From Anaerolineae bacterium (GTDB taxonomy: Bacteria; Chloroflexota; Anaerolineae; Anaerolineales; E44-bin32): 64,000 nucleotides of DNA. Every line of letters begins with the position of its first letter. Positions within the stretch are counted from its first letter, which is position 1. The DNA lies in contig DUEZ01000067.1 of NCBI GenBank assembly GCA_011174825.1, positions 20,358 to 84,357 of the forward strand, written 5' to 3'. This document shows, piece after piece, positions 17,922 to 26,980 of the stretch. The notes beneath the pieces are model-generated. The model did no database searches. It saw only the letters and a program-made list of their open reading frames with translations, and was not told the origin of the DNA. The translations under genes and the position numbers were made by a program.

Positions 17922-18399
17922 ACAAATCCGAAAGGTTAAACCCCCGCGGGGTCTCAGTCGACTCCTCTACCGCTTTCCGATTTTTCTCTATCAGATTGGC
18001 TTAGGGAGGCTGTTTGGGGGACGCTTCCTGATGCTGACGCATGTCGGTCGAATCAGCGGACGACCTCGTAATGCCGTGCTTGAGATTATTCGGCGCGACG
18101 AGATTGGAAAGGCGTATTACGTGCTTGCAGCTTTCGGCGAGGGATCTGATTGGGTCCGCAATCTCCGCGCTCATCCGGACGTGGAGATCACGACTGGAGG
18201 TCGTCACATAAATGTGACGGCGGAGTTCTTAACCGAGGGTGATGCGGAAGGCGAGGTTTTGGAATACGCTCGTCGTTCTCCACTCGCCGCGCGCACATTA
18301 CCTCGCTTAATTGGCTACCGGGTGGATGGCTCCGAGGAGGGCTATCGTGAACTAGCTCGACATCTCCTCGTTGTTCGTTTCCGATCACGAGGAGGCTGA
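17914..18399 (+). CDS. deazaflavin (F420)-dependent nitroreductase-family (Ddn/DUF385-like) protein, GTG start
   Basis: LMLTHVGRISGRPRNAVLEIIRRD...YYVLAAFGEGSDWVRNLRAHPDVEITTGGRHINVTAEFLT. The GTG at 17914 overlaps the ferredoxin stop. Confidence 0.82.
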   Translation: MAEQIRKVKPPRGLSRLLYRFPIFLYQIGLGRLFGGRFLMLTHVGRISGRPRNAVLEIIRRDEIGKAYYVLAAFGEGSDWVRNLRAHPDVEITTGGRHINVTAEFLTEGDAEGEVLEYARRSPLAARTLPRLIGYRVDGSEEGYRELARHLLVVRFRSRGG

Positions 18400-18402
18400 C
18401 CC

Positions 18403-18423
18403 CTTCTACCACGAGGGTAGAAG
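18403..18423 (+). other. small intergenic hairpin inside the operon
   Basis: CTTCTACC-acgag-GGTAGAAG, 8-bp perfect stem, no T-run. Confidence 0.5.
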
Positions 18424-18435
18424 CGCTGGAGGGTA

Positions 18436-19353
18436 ATGGATGTGTTAGCACTGGTGTTGAGTGGAGCGGGGAATTTTGGCGCCATGCAGGTGGGCGCATT
18501 GGAAGTACTGCTGGAAAAAGGATTTCACCCACAGCTAGTGGTTGGGACATCAGCTGGCGCATTGAACGCGGTCTCTTTTGCCTCAGATCCGACGTTGGAA
18601 GGACTCCGCCGTTTGTCAGAATCATGGTGTGAGATTGGGGAAGAGCAGGTCGGGATGCCGAGTTTATTTCGCAGCATCCGACGTCTAATCACCAGGCAGG
18701 ATAGCTTGATCGATAGCCAACCATTGGCCGAGTTCTTCAAGCAGAAACTCCCGCAAGATGTGGACACTTTTGGGCAACTAGTTGGCATGCATGGCATACA
18801 AGCTTATACCGTAGCTGTAAGTATGGACACAGGTCGATTGGTGGTGTTCGGTGATCGTGCGGAAGATGGCGTTCTGGACGGAGTGATGGCAAGTACGGCT
18901 ATCCCACCTTATTTCCCTCCGTGGGAAGTTGGGGGGCAGCGTTACCTGGATGGCGGTGTGTTTTCTAAACTTCCATTGCGAGCTGCGATCGAGCGAGGGG
19001 CTACACAAATTGTCGCCCTCGATATCAGTTACCCACTAGGCACACTCGAGGGTGCGCATGGCATAATCGGCATCAGTGGCTATGCCCTCTCTCTCATGAT
19101 GGAGTATTTAAAAGAGATGGAGGTCGAGTGGGTGACGGCAGCCGGGTGTCCTATTTACCTCATCGACCTTTCTGTGCCGGATGAGATGGAGTTCTGGGAT
19201 TACGAACAACCGGAGTTCTTACTCCGCCGTGGTCGGGAATTAGCTCAAAGCAGGTTGGACGAAGAACCATTAATCATCCTGCCGGAATGGCGGTTGTGGT
19301 TAGAACGTGTTGCAGCCAAAATTCGCAGGAGCGGTGTCCAAGATGAACCTTGA
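18436..19353 (+). CDS. patatin-like phospholipase (RssA/YlbK type)
   Basis: GAGNFGAMQVG oxyanion loop, GTSAG nucleophile elbow, YLDGGVFSKLPLRAA (DGG dyad). Confidence 0.9.
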   Translation: MDVLALVLSGAGNFGAMQVGALEVLLEKGFHPQLVVGTSAGALNAVSFASDPTLEGLRRLSESWCEIGEEQVGMPSLFRSIRRLITRQDSLIDSQPLAEFFKQKLPQDVDTFGQLVGMHGIQAYTVAVSMDTGRLVVFGDRAEDGVLDGVMASTAIPPYFPPWEVGGQRYLDGGVFSKLPLRAAIERGATQIVALDISYPLGTLEGAHGIIGISGYALSLMMEYLKEMEVEWVTAAGCPIYLIDLSVPDEMEFWDYEQPEFLLRRGRELAQSRLDEEPLIILPEWRLWLERVAAKIRRSGVQDEP

Positions 19354-19378
19354 TCTTGAATAAAAAGGAGAGAGGATA

Positions 19379-19651
19379 ATGCCCCCACTGGTTTTCTTCT
19401 TGATTTGGATTGTGATTGGCGTGCTGGCAGGAGCCCTCGCCGACCCGATATGGAAGGGTCGCAGACCGTATGGTGAACTCGCGGATTATGCAGTCGCGAT
19501 CATCGCATCTGTAATTACAGGATTGCTCGATTGGTATGTGTTGCCGATGATCGGCATTACGGGAACGCTCAAGTTTGTCGCCGCAGTGTTAGAGCCGGCA
19601 CTCGTGGCGCTGCTCGCACTGTGGATCATGAGGATTATAAGGAAGGGGTGA
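19379..19651 (+). CDS. small integral membrane protein
   Basis: 90 aa, about three hydrophobic segments; follows the patatin gene with SD aaggagagagg. Confidence 0.6.
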   Translation: MPPLVFFLIWIVIGVLAGALADPIWKGRRPYGELADYAVAIIASVITGLLDWYVLPMIGITGTLKFVAAVLEPALVALLALWIMRIIRKG

Positions 19652-19658
19652 TGAAGAA

Positions 19659-19731
19659 GGGATCGGGGATCAGGAATTGCGGGAGACCACATCCGCGATC
19701 CTGATCCCCGATCCCCAATCCCTGATCCCTA
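19659..19731. repeat. dispersed repeat family C (GATC/CCCCGATC palindromic, 'atccccaatccctgatccctaa')
   Basis: GATCGGGGATCAGGA ... CCTGATCCCCGATC inverted repeat; the core aatccccaatccctgatccctaa recurs near 45933-45957. Confidence 0.7.
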
Positions 19732-19740
19732 ATTTTACTC

Positions 19741-20688
19741 ATGGACGAATTCCCACTCATTATTGAAAGCAAATCCCTCACTCGCACCTTCCGTCAGACC
19801 AGAGCGGTTGATGCATTGGACCTGTCCATCAGACGTGGAGAGATCTTCGGGTTGGTCGGTCCTGATGGTGCGGGGAAGACGACAATCCTGCGTTTACTCG
19901 CGGGATTGTTAGACATCACCGAAGGATCCCTCACCGTGGATGGTCACGATCTCGCAAGTGACGCGGAGATTGTCAAGCCACTTATCGGATATATGGCTCA
20001 GCAATTCAGTTTGTATAGTGAACTCACTGTACAGGAAAACCTAGCTTTCTTCGCCGATATCTTCGATGTTATGGGGGAAGTGCGACAAGAGCGCGTCCGA
20101 CGGCTGTTGACATTCGCCCGTCTGACGGAGTTTGAGGATCGTCGGGCGGCTCACCTCTCAGGTGGTATGCAGAAGAAATTAGCGTTGGCTTGCACGCTGA
20201 TCCATGAGCCGAAGATCCTTCTCCTCGATGAACCCACCACGGGGGTTGACCCGGTCTCCCGTCGAGAATTCTGGGATATCCTCACGGACCTGTACATGTC
20301 TGGAACAACGATCGTCATCAGCACCCCCTACATGGATGAAGCTGACCGATGCTCGAGGGTTGGCCTGGTATACCATGGACGGTTGGTCATATGCGACGAG
20401 CCGCGCAAGATCCGCAGGATGGTTGAAGGTGAGATCATTGAATTCCGACCGGACGATTGGCGCCGGACGACGAAGATGATCCAAAACCTTCCAGGTGTGC
20501 TTGAGGTGCAGACCTATGGTGAGATGTTGCATGTATTTCTCGATTCGGTCGAGAAGCGTCTACCGATCATCGAGGCCACTTTGAGAGACGCTGGGATCTC
20601 GTATCGTGGTTTACGTAGAGCGCCGGCGCGGATGGAGGAAGCTTTCATCTCGCTCATTCGCGGCATGGACTCACCGGAAATATCATGA
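19741..20688 (+). CDS. ABC-2 exporter ATPase (corresponds to the first half of YbhF)
   Basis: GPDGAGKTT, LSGGMQKKLALACTL, ILLLDEPTTGVDP. Confidence 0.92.
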   Translation: MDEFPLIIESKSLTRTFRQTRAVDALDLSIRRGEIFGLVGPDGAGKTTILRLLAGLLDITEGSLTVDGHDLASDAEIVKPLIGYMAQQFSLYSELTVQENLAFFADIFDVMGEVRQERVRRLLTFARLTEFEDRRAAHLSGGMQKKLALACTLIHEPKILLLDEPTTGVDPVSRREFWDILTDLYMSGTTIVISTPYMDEADRCSRVGLVYHGRLVICDEPRKIRRMVEGEIIEFRPDDWRRTTKMIQNLPGVLEVQTYGEMLHVFLDSVEKRLPIIEATLRDAGISYRGLRRAPARMEEAFISLIRGMDSPEIS

Positions 20689-20807
20689 GAGGACCTTCGT
20701 GAATATCAAAATCGTGCCCTGGTTGAATAGAAACTGTACTTCATAAACATTGGTATGGAAGACTTTGAACGGATTGAAGGTCGAAGGGTAGGTTAATACA
20801 AAGTCGT

Positions 20808-20854
20808 CATCCTTCGACCCTTCGGCAAGCTCAGGACAATGCCGGCTCAGGATG
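20808..20854. repeat. dispersed repeat family B (CATCCTTCGAC...GGCAAGCTCAGGA...CTCAGGATG)
   Basis: Same core as at 56654-56703 and 56711-56760. Confidence 0.75.
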
Positions 20855-20909
20855 AATGTTTTGACCATGATACGAAAAGCACCCCGAGATCGTTGATGGA
20901 GGTATAAGT

Positions 20910-22043
20910 TTGTCGTTTCGTCATGTATGGGCCGTCACCCGTAAAGAGTTGCGCTACATTCAGCGCGATCGGGCCACGCTGTTCCTGGTCATCTTTACGC
21001 CGACGTTGCTGCTCTTATTGTTTGCTTACGCAGTCACGTCCGATGTCGAGCATGTTCCATTGGCGGTTTTGGATTTAGATCAAAGCCCGACGTCGCGCGC
21101 TTTCATCCAGCAAATAACGCTAGGAGATGACCTGGACCTCCATTCTCGAGTTCAATCGATGGACGAGATCGAAGGCGCCCTTCTGCGTGAGGAAGTGGAT
21201 GTTGCGGTCATCATCCCGCCTGGTTTTTCAAACGATATGCTTGCGTTGAAGGGCATGCCGCTGCAAGTCATTATCGATGGCACCGAACCACAAACAGGCG
21301 GGTTTGCAGTCGATCACATCGCTCGAAGGGCTGAGACCTTTGCCGGAGACATACTCGCGAATCAGCTCCGTATTCTAGGGATCGATCCGCAGGCAATGAC
21401 ACCGATCGAGCTACGAGTTCGAACCTGGTACAACCCAAATTTAGAGGCAAGGGTTGACCTGATACCCGGATTGGTCTCCATGATCCTCGGTGTCCCAGGG
21501 ATGCTAGTGGCGTTGACACTGGCGCGAGAACATGAGCACGGCACCTTGGAGCAGCTACTCGCTACGCCTATCGGTCGTGCGGAACTGCTCGTAGGCAAGA
21601 TGGGGCCCTATATGATCAGTGGCATGATCAATGTTGTTATTACAAGCGCGATTGCGATGATTTTATTCGGTGTCCCCTTTCATGGTAGCTTTCCACTCTT
21701 TTTAGCTCTCTCCTCCCTTTTCTTCTTTGCCCTTCTTAGTATGGGGATGATCATTGGCGTGTTCATACGCACCCAGGCCGCAGCGATGGCGCTCTCTTTC
21801 CTGGTGGTTTTTTTGCCTGGGTTCTTCTTGACGGGTATCTTCTTCCCTCTTGCTTCGATGCCCCCAATTGTTCGCATGGAAGCCCTGTTTTTACCCGGCT
21901 CACACTATGCAATTATCACTCGTGGTTTGTTCATCACCGGGGTTGGCCTCGATGTGCTTTGGCCCTACGGGATAGCGTTGATCGTTTTAGGATTTGCCTT
22001 CACTGCCATTGCGGCGTTCTTTTTCAGGAAGAAGCTCGCATGA
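20910..22043 (+). CDS. ABC-2 type permease (YbhS/YhhJ-like)
   Basis: N-terminal RKELRYIQRDRATLFLVIFTPTLLLLLFAYAV and REHEHGTLEQLLATPIGRAELLVGKMGPY; GTG/TTG-type start uncertain. Confidence 0.92.
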   Translation: MSFRHVWAVTRKELRYIQRDRATLFLVIFTPTLLLLLFAYAVTSDVEHVPLAVLDLDQSPTSRAFIQQITLGDDLDLHSRVQSMDEIEGALLREEVDVAVIIPPGFSNDMLALKGMPLQVIIDGTEPQTGGFAVDHIARRAETFAGDILANQLRILGIDPQAMTPIELRVRTWYNPNLEARVDLIPGLVSMILGVPGMLVALTLAREHEHGTLEQLLATPIGRAELLVGKMGPYMISGMINVVITSAIAMILFGVPFHGSFPLFLALSSLFFFALLSMGMIIGVFIRTQAAAMALSFLVVFLPGFFLTGIFFPLASMPPIVRMEALFLPGSHYAIITRGLFITGVGLDVLWPYGIALIVLGFAFTAIAAFFFRKKLA

Positions 22044-23164
22044 TACGACGGATTTGGTCGTTGGTAGTAAAAGAGTTCATCCACCTGAGGTGTGATTGGT
22101 GGATGCCGGCTTTTATGGTGATCGGCGGTGCGATGGAGCTGCTTCTCATCGGATGGGCAACCTCTCGACCGATCACAAACTTGCCCCTGATGGTTCTCGA
22201 TCAGGACCATAGCAAGGCCAGTAGGGAGATCGTAACTGCGTTAGAAAATACGACAACCTTCGAGATCACTGCGTGGGTGTCCGACCTTGAGGACATCGAA
22301 AATGCCCTTAACAGAGGTGCGGTCAACGCGGCTCTGCTCATCCCCCAAGGTTTCTCGCGAGAGATCGCCTCGATCATGGGAAAGCCGCAGCTTATCGTTA
22401 TGCTTAATGGAGCCGAAAGTATCGCCGCGACCTCCGCCCTCCGTTCGGTTGAGGGCGTGGTTCGATCGTGGAACGAGCAAATCATATTGACTCGTTTGAA
22501 CCTTCCCCCGGGTTCTTTATCGAGTTTTACCCCCAGCATACGGGTATGGTTCAACGAAGCATTGAGCGAGGCGCTGTACACAACACCGGCCGAGTTAGCT
22601 CTGATGTTGGAGTTTACAGTGCTTGTTTTCGCAGCATTATCTTTTGCTCGAGAACGTGAACTGGGCACGCTGGAACAACTTCTTGTGATGCCGTTCTCAT
22701 CCTTAGAGATCATCGTGGGCAAGTCCATCCCCGCCATCATGGTTGCCTTTATCGATTTCACGGCCATGCTAGGTATTGTGCACTTCGCCTTCGAAGTCCC
22801 TGTCCGAGGCTCACTCCTACTCCTTTTGATCATCGCGTTTGGGTATCTTATTGTGGAGTTAGGGAAAGGTTTGGTGATTTCGGTAACTTCACGCACACAG
22901 CATCAGGCCTTCCTGTCGGTGATGTTGATCGGGATGGTAGATTTCATGTTCACCGGGTATGCTGCGCCGGTGGAGTCGATGCCCCGTGTCCTACAAGTTG
23001 TTGCTAACTTCATCCCGGCACACCATTGGCTAGCGATCCTGCGAGGGATCCTGCTCAAAGGTGTGGGGCTGGAGGTACTTTGGCCACATGTGTTGGCTTT
23101 GATCGTGTTGGGTGTAGTGATAGGTGGTTTCTCCTTGCGTTTTGTTCGCAGAGCGCTGGCCTAG
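22040..23164 (+). CDS. ABC-2 type permease (YbhR-like)
   Basis: ATGA overlap with the upstream gene; RERELGTLEQLLVMPFSSLEIIVGKSIPA motif. Confidence 0.92.
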   Translation: MIRRIWSLVVKEFIHLRCDWWMPAFMVIGGAMELLLIGWATSRPITNLPLMVLDQDHSKASREIVTALENTTTFEITAWVSDLEDIENALNRGAVNAALLIPQGFSREIASIMGKPQLIVMLNGAESIAATSALRSVEGVVRSWNEQIILTRLNLPPGSLSSFTPSIRVWFNEALSEALYTTPAELALMLEFTVLVFAALSFARERELGTLEQLLVMPFSSLEIIVGKSIPAIMVAFIDFTAMLGIVHFAFEVPVRGSLLLLLIIAFGYLIVELGKGLVISVTSRTQHQAFLSVMLIGMVDFMFTGYAAPVESMPRVLQVVANFIPAHHWLAILRGILLKGVGLEVLWPHVLALIVLGVVIGGFSLRFVRRALA

Positions 23165-23172
23165 GAGGTGCG

Positions 23173-24114
23173 ATGGTCCCGAACGGACATGCGATCCACG
23201 CCCGCGGTTTACTGAAACGTTTCGGTGATTTCACCGCGGTTTCCGAGATCGATTTTGACGTCCGCTATGGCGAGATATTTGGTTTCCTTGGTCCAAACGG
23301 TTCTGGCAAGACGACCACCATACGGATGATGCTCGGCCTACTGCAACCCACGGGGGGGACAGTTGAGGTCTTGGGCGTACCAGTTGCTCGGTACCCTGAA
23401 CGTATTCGACCGCGGGTGGGATACATGTCACAGCAGTTCAGTCTCTATAATGACTTGAGGGTGATCGAGAACCTGCGATTTTATGGACAAGTGTATGGAT
23501 TAACGAACGATGAAATGGTGGCCAGGATCAATGATGCCTTGCACATGGCGGGGTTGGAGGGACGGGAGTCCGTACGAACAAGAGACCTCGCAGGTGGTTG
23601 GCGCCAACGCCTAGCGCTCGCCGCTGCCATTCTTCATCGACCCGAACTCGTTTTCCTTGATGAACCGACGGCTGGTGTCGATCCTCTTTCACGAAGGGCG
23701 TTCTGGGATTTGTTATATGCATTGGCAGCTGATGGGATTACAGTTTTTGTAACCACCCATTACATGGACGAGGCCGAACATTGTCATCGATTGGCACTGC
23801 TGCAGCGCGGCCACATCATCGCTAGCGGCTCACCGGAGGTAATCAAGCAGGACATGATGCGGGGCCAGGTACTTGAGATCGCGTCCGACGATCCCGGTCG
23901 GGCAGTTGGAGCCTTACGTGCAGCTTCGGAAGCTGGTCGCCTGCCCCTGAAGGAAGTAGCTCTCTATGGGGCATTGGTGCATGTTGTCGCGCCTGAGATC
24001 GAGAAACATATGGCTACAATCGTGGCTGAACTTCGAGCCGTTGCGGTTGAACCTGGCGAAATGGCCATTATCGAACCTTCCTTGGAGGATGTTTTTGTCG
24101 CTTGTATGCGGTGA
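23173..24114 (+). CDS. ABC-2 exporter ATPase (corresponds to the second half of YbhF)
   Basis: GPNGSGKTT, variant signature LAGGWRQRLALAAAIL, LVFLDEPTAGVDP. Confidence 0.92.
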   Translation: MVPNGHAIHARGLLKRFGDFTAVSEIDFDVRYGEIFGFLGPNGSGKTTTIRMMLGLLQPTGGTVEVLGVPVARYPERIRPRVGYMSQQFSLYNDLRVIENLRFYGQVYGLTNDEMVARINDALHMAGLEGRESVRTRDLAGGWRQRLALAAAILHRPELVFLDEPTAGVDPLSRRAFWDLLYALAADGITVFVTTHYMDEAEHCHRLALLQRGHIIASGSPEVIKQDMMRGQVLEIASDDPGRAVGALRAASEAGRLPLKEVALYGALVHVVAPEIEKHMATIVAELRAVAVEPGEMAIIEPSLEDVFVACMR

Positions 24115-24122
24115 TTAATACA

Positions 24123-24155
24123 AGCTTCGCGGGAGCTTTAAGCTCTCGCGAAGCT
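24123..24155. repeat. palindromic repeat family A
   Basis: AGCTTCGCGGGAGCT-TTA-AGCTCTCGCGAAGCT. Confidence 0.75.
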
Positions 24156-24170
24156 GGATATGAGGTTTCT

Positions 24171-25685
24171 ATGCGTAGATCGACGATTATCATACTCGCT
24201 ACTGTCCTGATCATCCTGATCGTGATCGGGTATTTCGTGTCCGTTCCGGAGGCGGGGCAGCGGCTTTTAGAGGATTTGGAGCTCGCCACTCCCGCAGCGC
24301 GGGGATATACCGCGATGGGAATGCTTGAGGCACAGATCATCTCCTTGGCCCCTGAAGATGGAGGTCGGGTAAAAGCTGTGCCATTTCGTGAGCTCATGGG
24401 GGAGGATCCTGGATGGCCTGTGGCGATGGAGCCTGACGGTGTGATGTGGATGGCTGTTGAGGGAGGCGTCTCGCGCTTTGATGGTGAGAGGAGTGAGATG
24501 TACTCACCCGAACATGGTCTAGGGGGCTACGAGGTAGAAGCCATCGCCGTAGACCCCGACGGAGATGCGTGGTTTGGTACAGAAAACGGTGTCACTCGTT
24601 TTGATGGACGTACTTGGGTCAATTACACAATTGAAGATGGCTTGGGAGCGAGTCGAGTCCTTGCCATTGCAGTCACCTCAGAGAGCGGTGTATGGGTCGG
24701 GACAGATGGTGGAGGTGTCAGTCGATTTGACGGGGAGAATTGGATCACAACCACCACAGACGATGGATTGGCAGGTAACGTTATAAGTTCGATCGTGGTC
24801 GACGACGAAGGTATGGTTTGGTTCGATACCAACGAGGGGGTTTCGCGCTTTGATGGCGAGCGTTGGGACGATATTGCTGTAGATCCGGGGGAGATGATCA
24901 AGCAAAGTGAGATCGTGATTTCACTCGACACATCGATCCTGGAAGCTCAGAGGGGCGCCGCCCTCGCACGCTACGAAGCAGCGGTTGCGGGATTGGAGAT
25001 GCTCGAAGCCGGACCGCGTGATGTTGATCTAGCCGTTGCGCAGGCTTCCGTCGCTCAATCGCAGGCAGTGTTAGACGGTACACTCGAGGCGTTAGAAGAC
25101 GCACAGGACACACCACTAAGGGGAAGGGATGAACAGGTCGCTATCGCCCAGGCAGGAGTTGACCAAGCCCGAGCTGCGTTGGAAGCTAGTGAGGCAATAT
25201 ATAAGGCATTGGAAGATGGCCCGACAGAAGATGAGATGAACGCCGCGCGTGCTGCTGTCGATGCTGCAGCAGCCGAACTTGCCCAATTCGAGGACCGAAT
25301 ATCGCGCGCTGAGATTCGATCACCCATTGATGGTGTGCTGCTTGATCGATTTTTCCTGCCCAACGAATTGGTGATGCCTGGCTGGCCAGTTGCTACCGTC
25401 GCTGACTTAGATCAGCTTGAGATATCCGTATACTTACCTGAGGCGGACTTGGGTTGGGCGAATGTAGGTGACCCCGTGCAGGTAAGCGTGGACGCATACC
25501 CGGAGAGGACCTTCCACGGTTTGATCATCTACATCTCGGATCAAGCTGAGTTTACACCGCGTAATGTTCAGACGCCGGAGGAGCGAGTGATCCTGGTATA
25601 CGAAGTTCGGATCCTCGTTCTTAACCCGGGCAGGGCTCTGAAACCAGGGTTGCCAGCGGACGTCACTTTCGGAGTAAGTCCATGA
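24171..25685 (+). CDS. HlyD/YbhG-type membrane fusion protein with an internal four-repeat regulator-type beta-propeller insert
   Basis: Lipoyl first half GMLEAQIISLAPEDGGRVKAVPF, then four ~41-aa repeats ending GVSRFDGE/GVTRFDGR/GVSRFDGE/GVSRFDGE, then lipoyl second half DPGEMIKQSEIVISLDTSILEAQ, coiled coil, beta-barrel VSVDAYPERTFHGLIIYISDQAEFTPRNVQTPEERV. Confidence 0.88.
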   Translation: MRRSTIIILATVLIILIVIGYFVSVPEAGQRLLEDLELATPAARGYTAMGMLEAQIISLAPEDGGRVKAVPFRELMGEDPGWPVAMEPDGVMWMAVEGGVSRFDGERSEMYSPEHGLGGYEVEAIAVDPDGDAWFGTENGVTRFDGRTWVNYTIEDGLGASRVLAIAVTSESGVWVGTDGGGVSRFDGENWITTTTDDGLAGNVISSIVVDDEGMVWFDTNEGVSRFDGERWDDIAVDPGEMIKQSEIVISLDTSILEAQRGAALARYEAAVAGLEMLEAGPRDVDLAVAQASVAQSQAVLDGTLEALEDAQDTPLRGRDEQVAIAQAGVDQARAALEASEAIYKALEDGPTEDEMNAARAAVDAAAAELAQFEDRISRAEIRSPIDGVLLDRFFLPNELVMPGWPVATVADLDQLEISVYLPEADLGWANVGDPVQVSVDAYPERTFHGLIIYISDQAEFTPRNVQTPEERVILVYEVRILVLNPGRALKPGLPADVTFGVSP

Positions 25686-26662
25686 CCTCAAGGCGTGTAA
25701 TCACATTCCTGATTGCGTTTATTTTATTGTCCCTTCAGGTGGGGTGTCGTGCCAGTCCATCGGCTGAAGAAGACAAAATCCTTGCATCTGGTTTCATCGA
25801 GGGAAGGGAGTACACGATCGCCTCGACCCTTGGTGGGCGGGTTAATGAAATCATGGCGGAGCAGGGGGAGAGGGTCCAAATGGGTCATTCCTTGGTGCTC
25901 CTTGATAGGACGATACTAGATCGTGCGTACGACATAGCGCAGGCTGGCGTGACAGCTGCAGAAGCGGCTTTGACCGCGCAAGAGCGCCTGCCGCGCCCGC
26001 AGGATCTTACAATGGCCCAAGCCCAACTTGACACAGCCAAGGCAGATTTGGATGCTGCGCAAGCGGCGTTAGATTTGTTGAAGGAGAGCTACAAACCCTA
26101 CAAACCGCCTGAGGCTGAGTTACATAGAGCAGAATCAACGGTGGAGGTGATGCGCGCAGGCGTAGCGCTCGCCCAAGCCCAATTCGAACAAGTTGAAGCA
26201 GGTCCCTTCGAAGGTGAGATAGATATCGCAAATGCAGTAGTCGAAGAAGCGCTGGCAAACCTGCAATGGGTTGAGTCGCAATTGGCTGAGCTATCTTTGA
26301 AGGCTCCGGTCACCGGAATCGTGAGCCAATTATTGGTAAAAGTGGGAGAGGTGGCTGCCCCTGGCGCGCCGCTGGTCACCGTGCTTGATCCATCTTTCCT
26401 AACATTGACGGTCTATGTTCCTGAGGCTCAGGTTGCCAAAGTTAAAGTGGGTAATGAGGTGGAGATCAGGGTCGATGCCTATCCTGAAGATGTCTTCGAG
26501 GGACGCGTGAGAACCATCGCTGATCAAGCGCAGTTTACGCCCACTGAGGTGCAGACACAAGAGGAACGGGTAAAGCTCGTTTTCGCTGTCGAGATCTTCA
26601 TTGACAACCCTGATGGACGATTAAAACCCGGCATGCCAGCGGATGCGATCATCATCCCTTAA
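25682..26662 (+). CDS. HlyD/YbhG-type membrane fusion lipoprotein
   Basis: Lipobox LQVGCRAS; LGGRVNEIMAEQGERVQMGHSLVLLD uninterrupted lipoyl domain; VRTIADQAQFTPTEVQTQEERVKLVFAVEI. Confidence 0.92.
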   Translation: MTSRRVITFLIAFILLSLQVGCRASPSAEEDKILASGFIEGREYTIASTLGGRVNEIMAEQGERVQMGHSLVLLDRTILDRAYDIAQAGVTAAEAALTAQERLPRPQDLTMAQAQLDTAKADLDAAQAALDLLKESYKPYKPPEAELHRAESTVEVMRAGVALAQAQFEQVEAGPFEGEIDIANAVVEEALANLQWVESQLAELSLKAPVTGIVSQLLVKVGEVAAPGAPLVTVLDPSFLTLTVYVPEAQVAKVKVGNEVEIRVDAYPEDVFEGRVRTIADQAQFTPTEVQTQEERVKLVFAVEIFIDNPDGRLKPGMPADAIIIP

Positions 26663-26670
26663 CACACTGT

Positions 26671-26804
26671 CCCCTCTCCCCTGTGGGGAGAGGGCCTGGG
26701 TGAGGTGAGGTTGATAAGTATCATTCAACCTCACCACAACCCTCTCCCTGAAAGGGAGAGGGTGAACGATCCCTTTCTTCCATGCGGGAGAGGGTTAAGG
26801 TGAG
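26671..26804. repeat. cluster of CCCTCTCCC...GGGAGAGGG palindromes after the efflux operon
   Basis: CCCTCTCCC-ctg-tGGGGAGAGGG; CCCTCTCCCTgaaAGGGAGAGGG; GAGGTTGA/TCAACCTC. Confidence 0.7.
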
Positions 26805-26980
26805 AAGATTAACGGGTCGAAGCATTATGTGCTATTGTTACGGATGCGGGATGTCGGGGTTTGGAACAATTATTGGGTTCCTATGTATATACAGTTTGTG
26901 TTTAACTGCACACGTATCTATCTTCATTTAATCTGTACATTTCTTGATCGACATACAGAGGTTTCATTCTTACCCGGGAG

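Noticed and set aside
22201-22896. 231-aa minus-strand ORF
   Set aside because: Antisense shadow of the second ABC-2 permease.
26671-26804. CRISPR-like repeats in CCCTCTCCC region
   Set aside because: Palindromes of variable spacing without regular repeat-spacer structure; better described as REP-like clusters.
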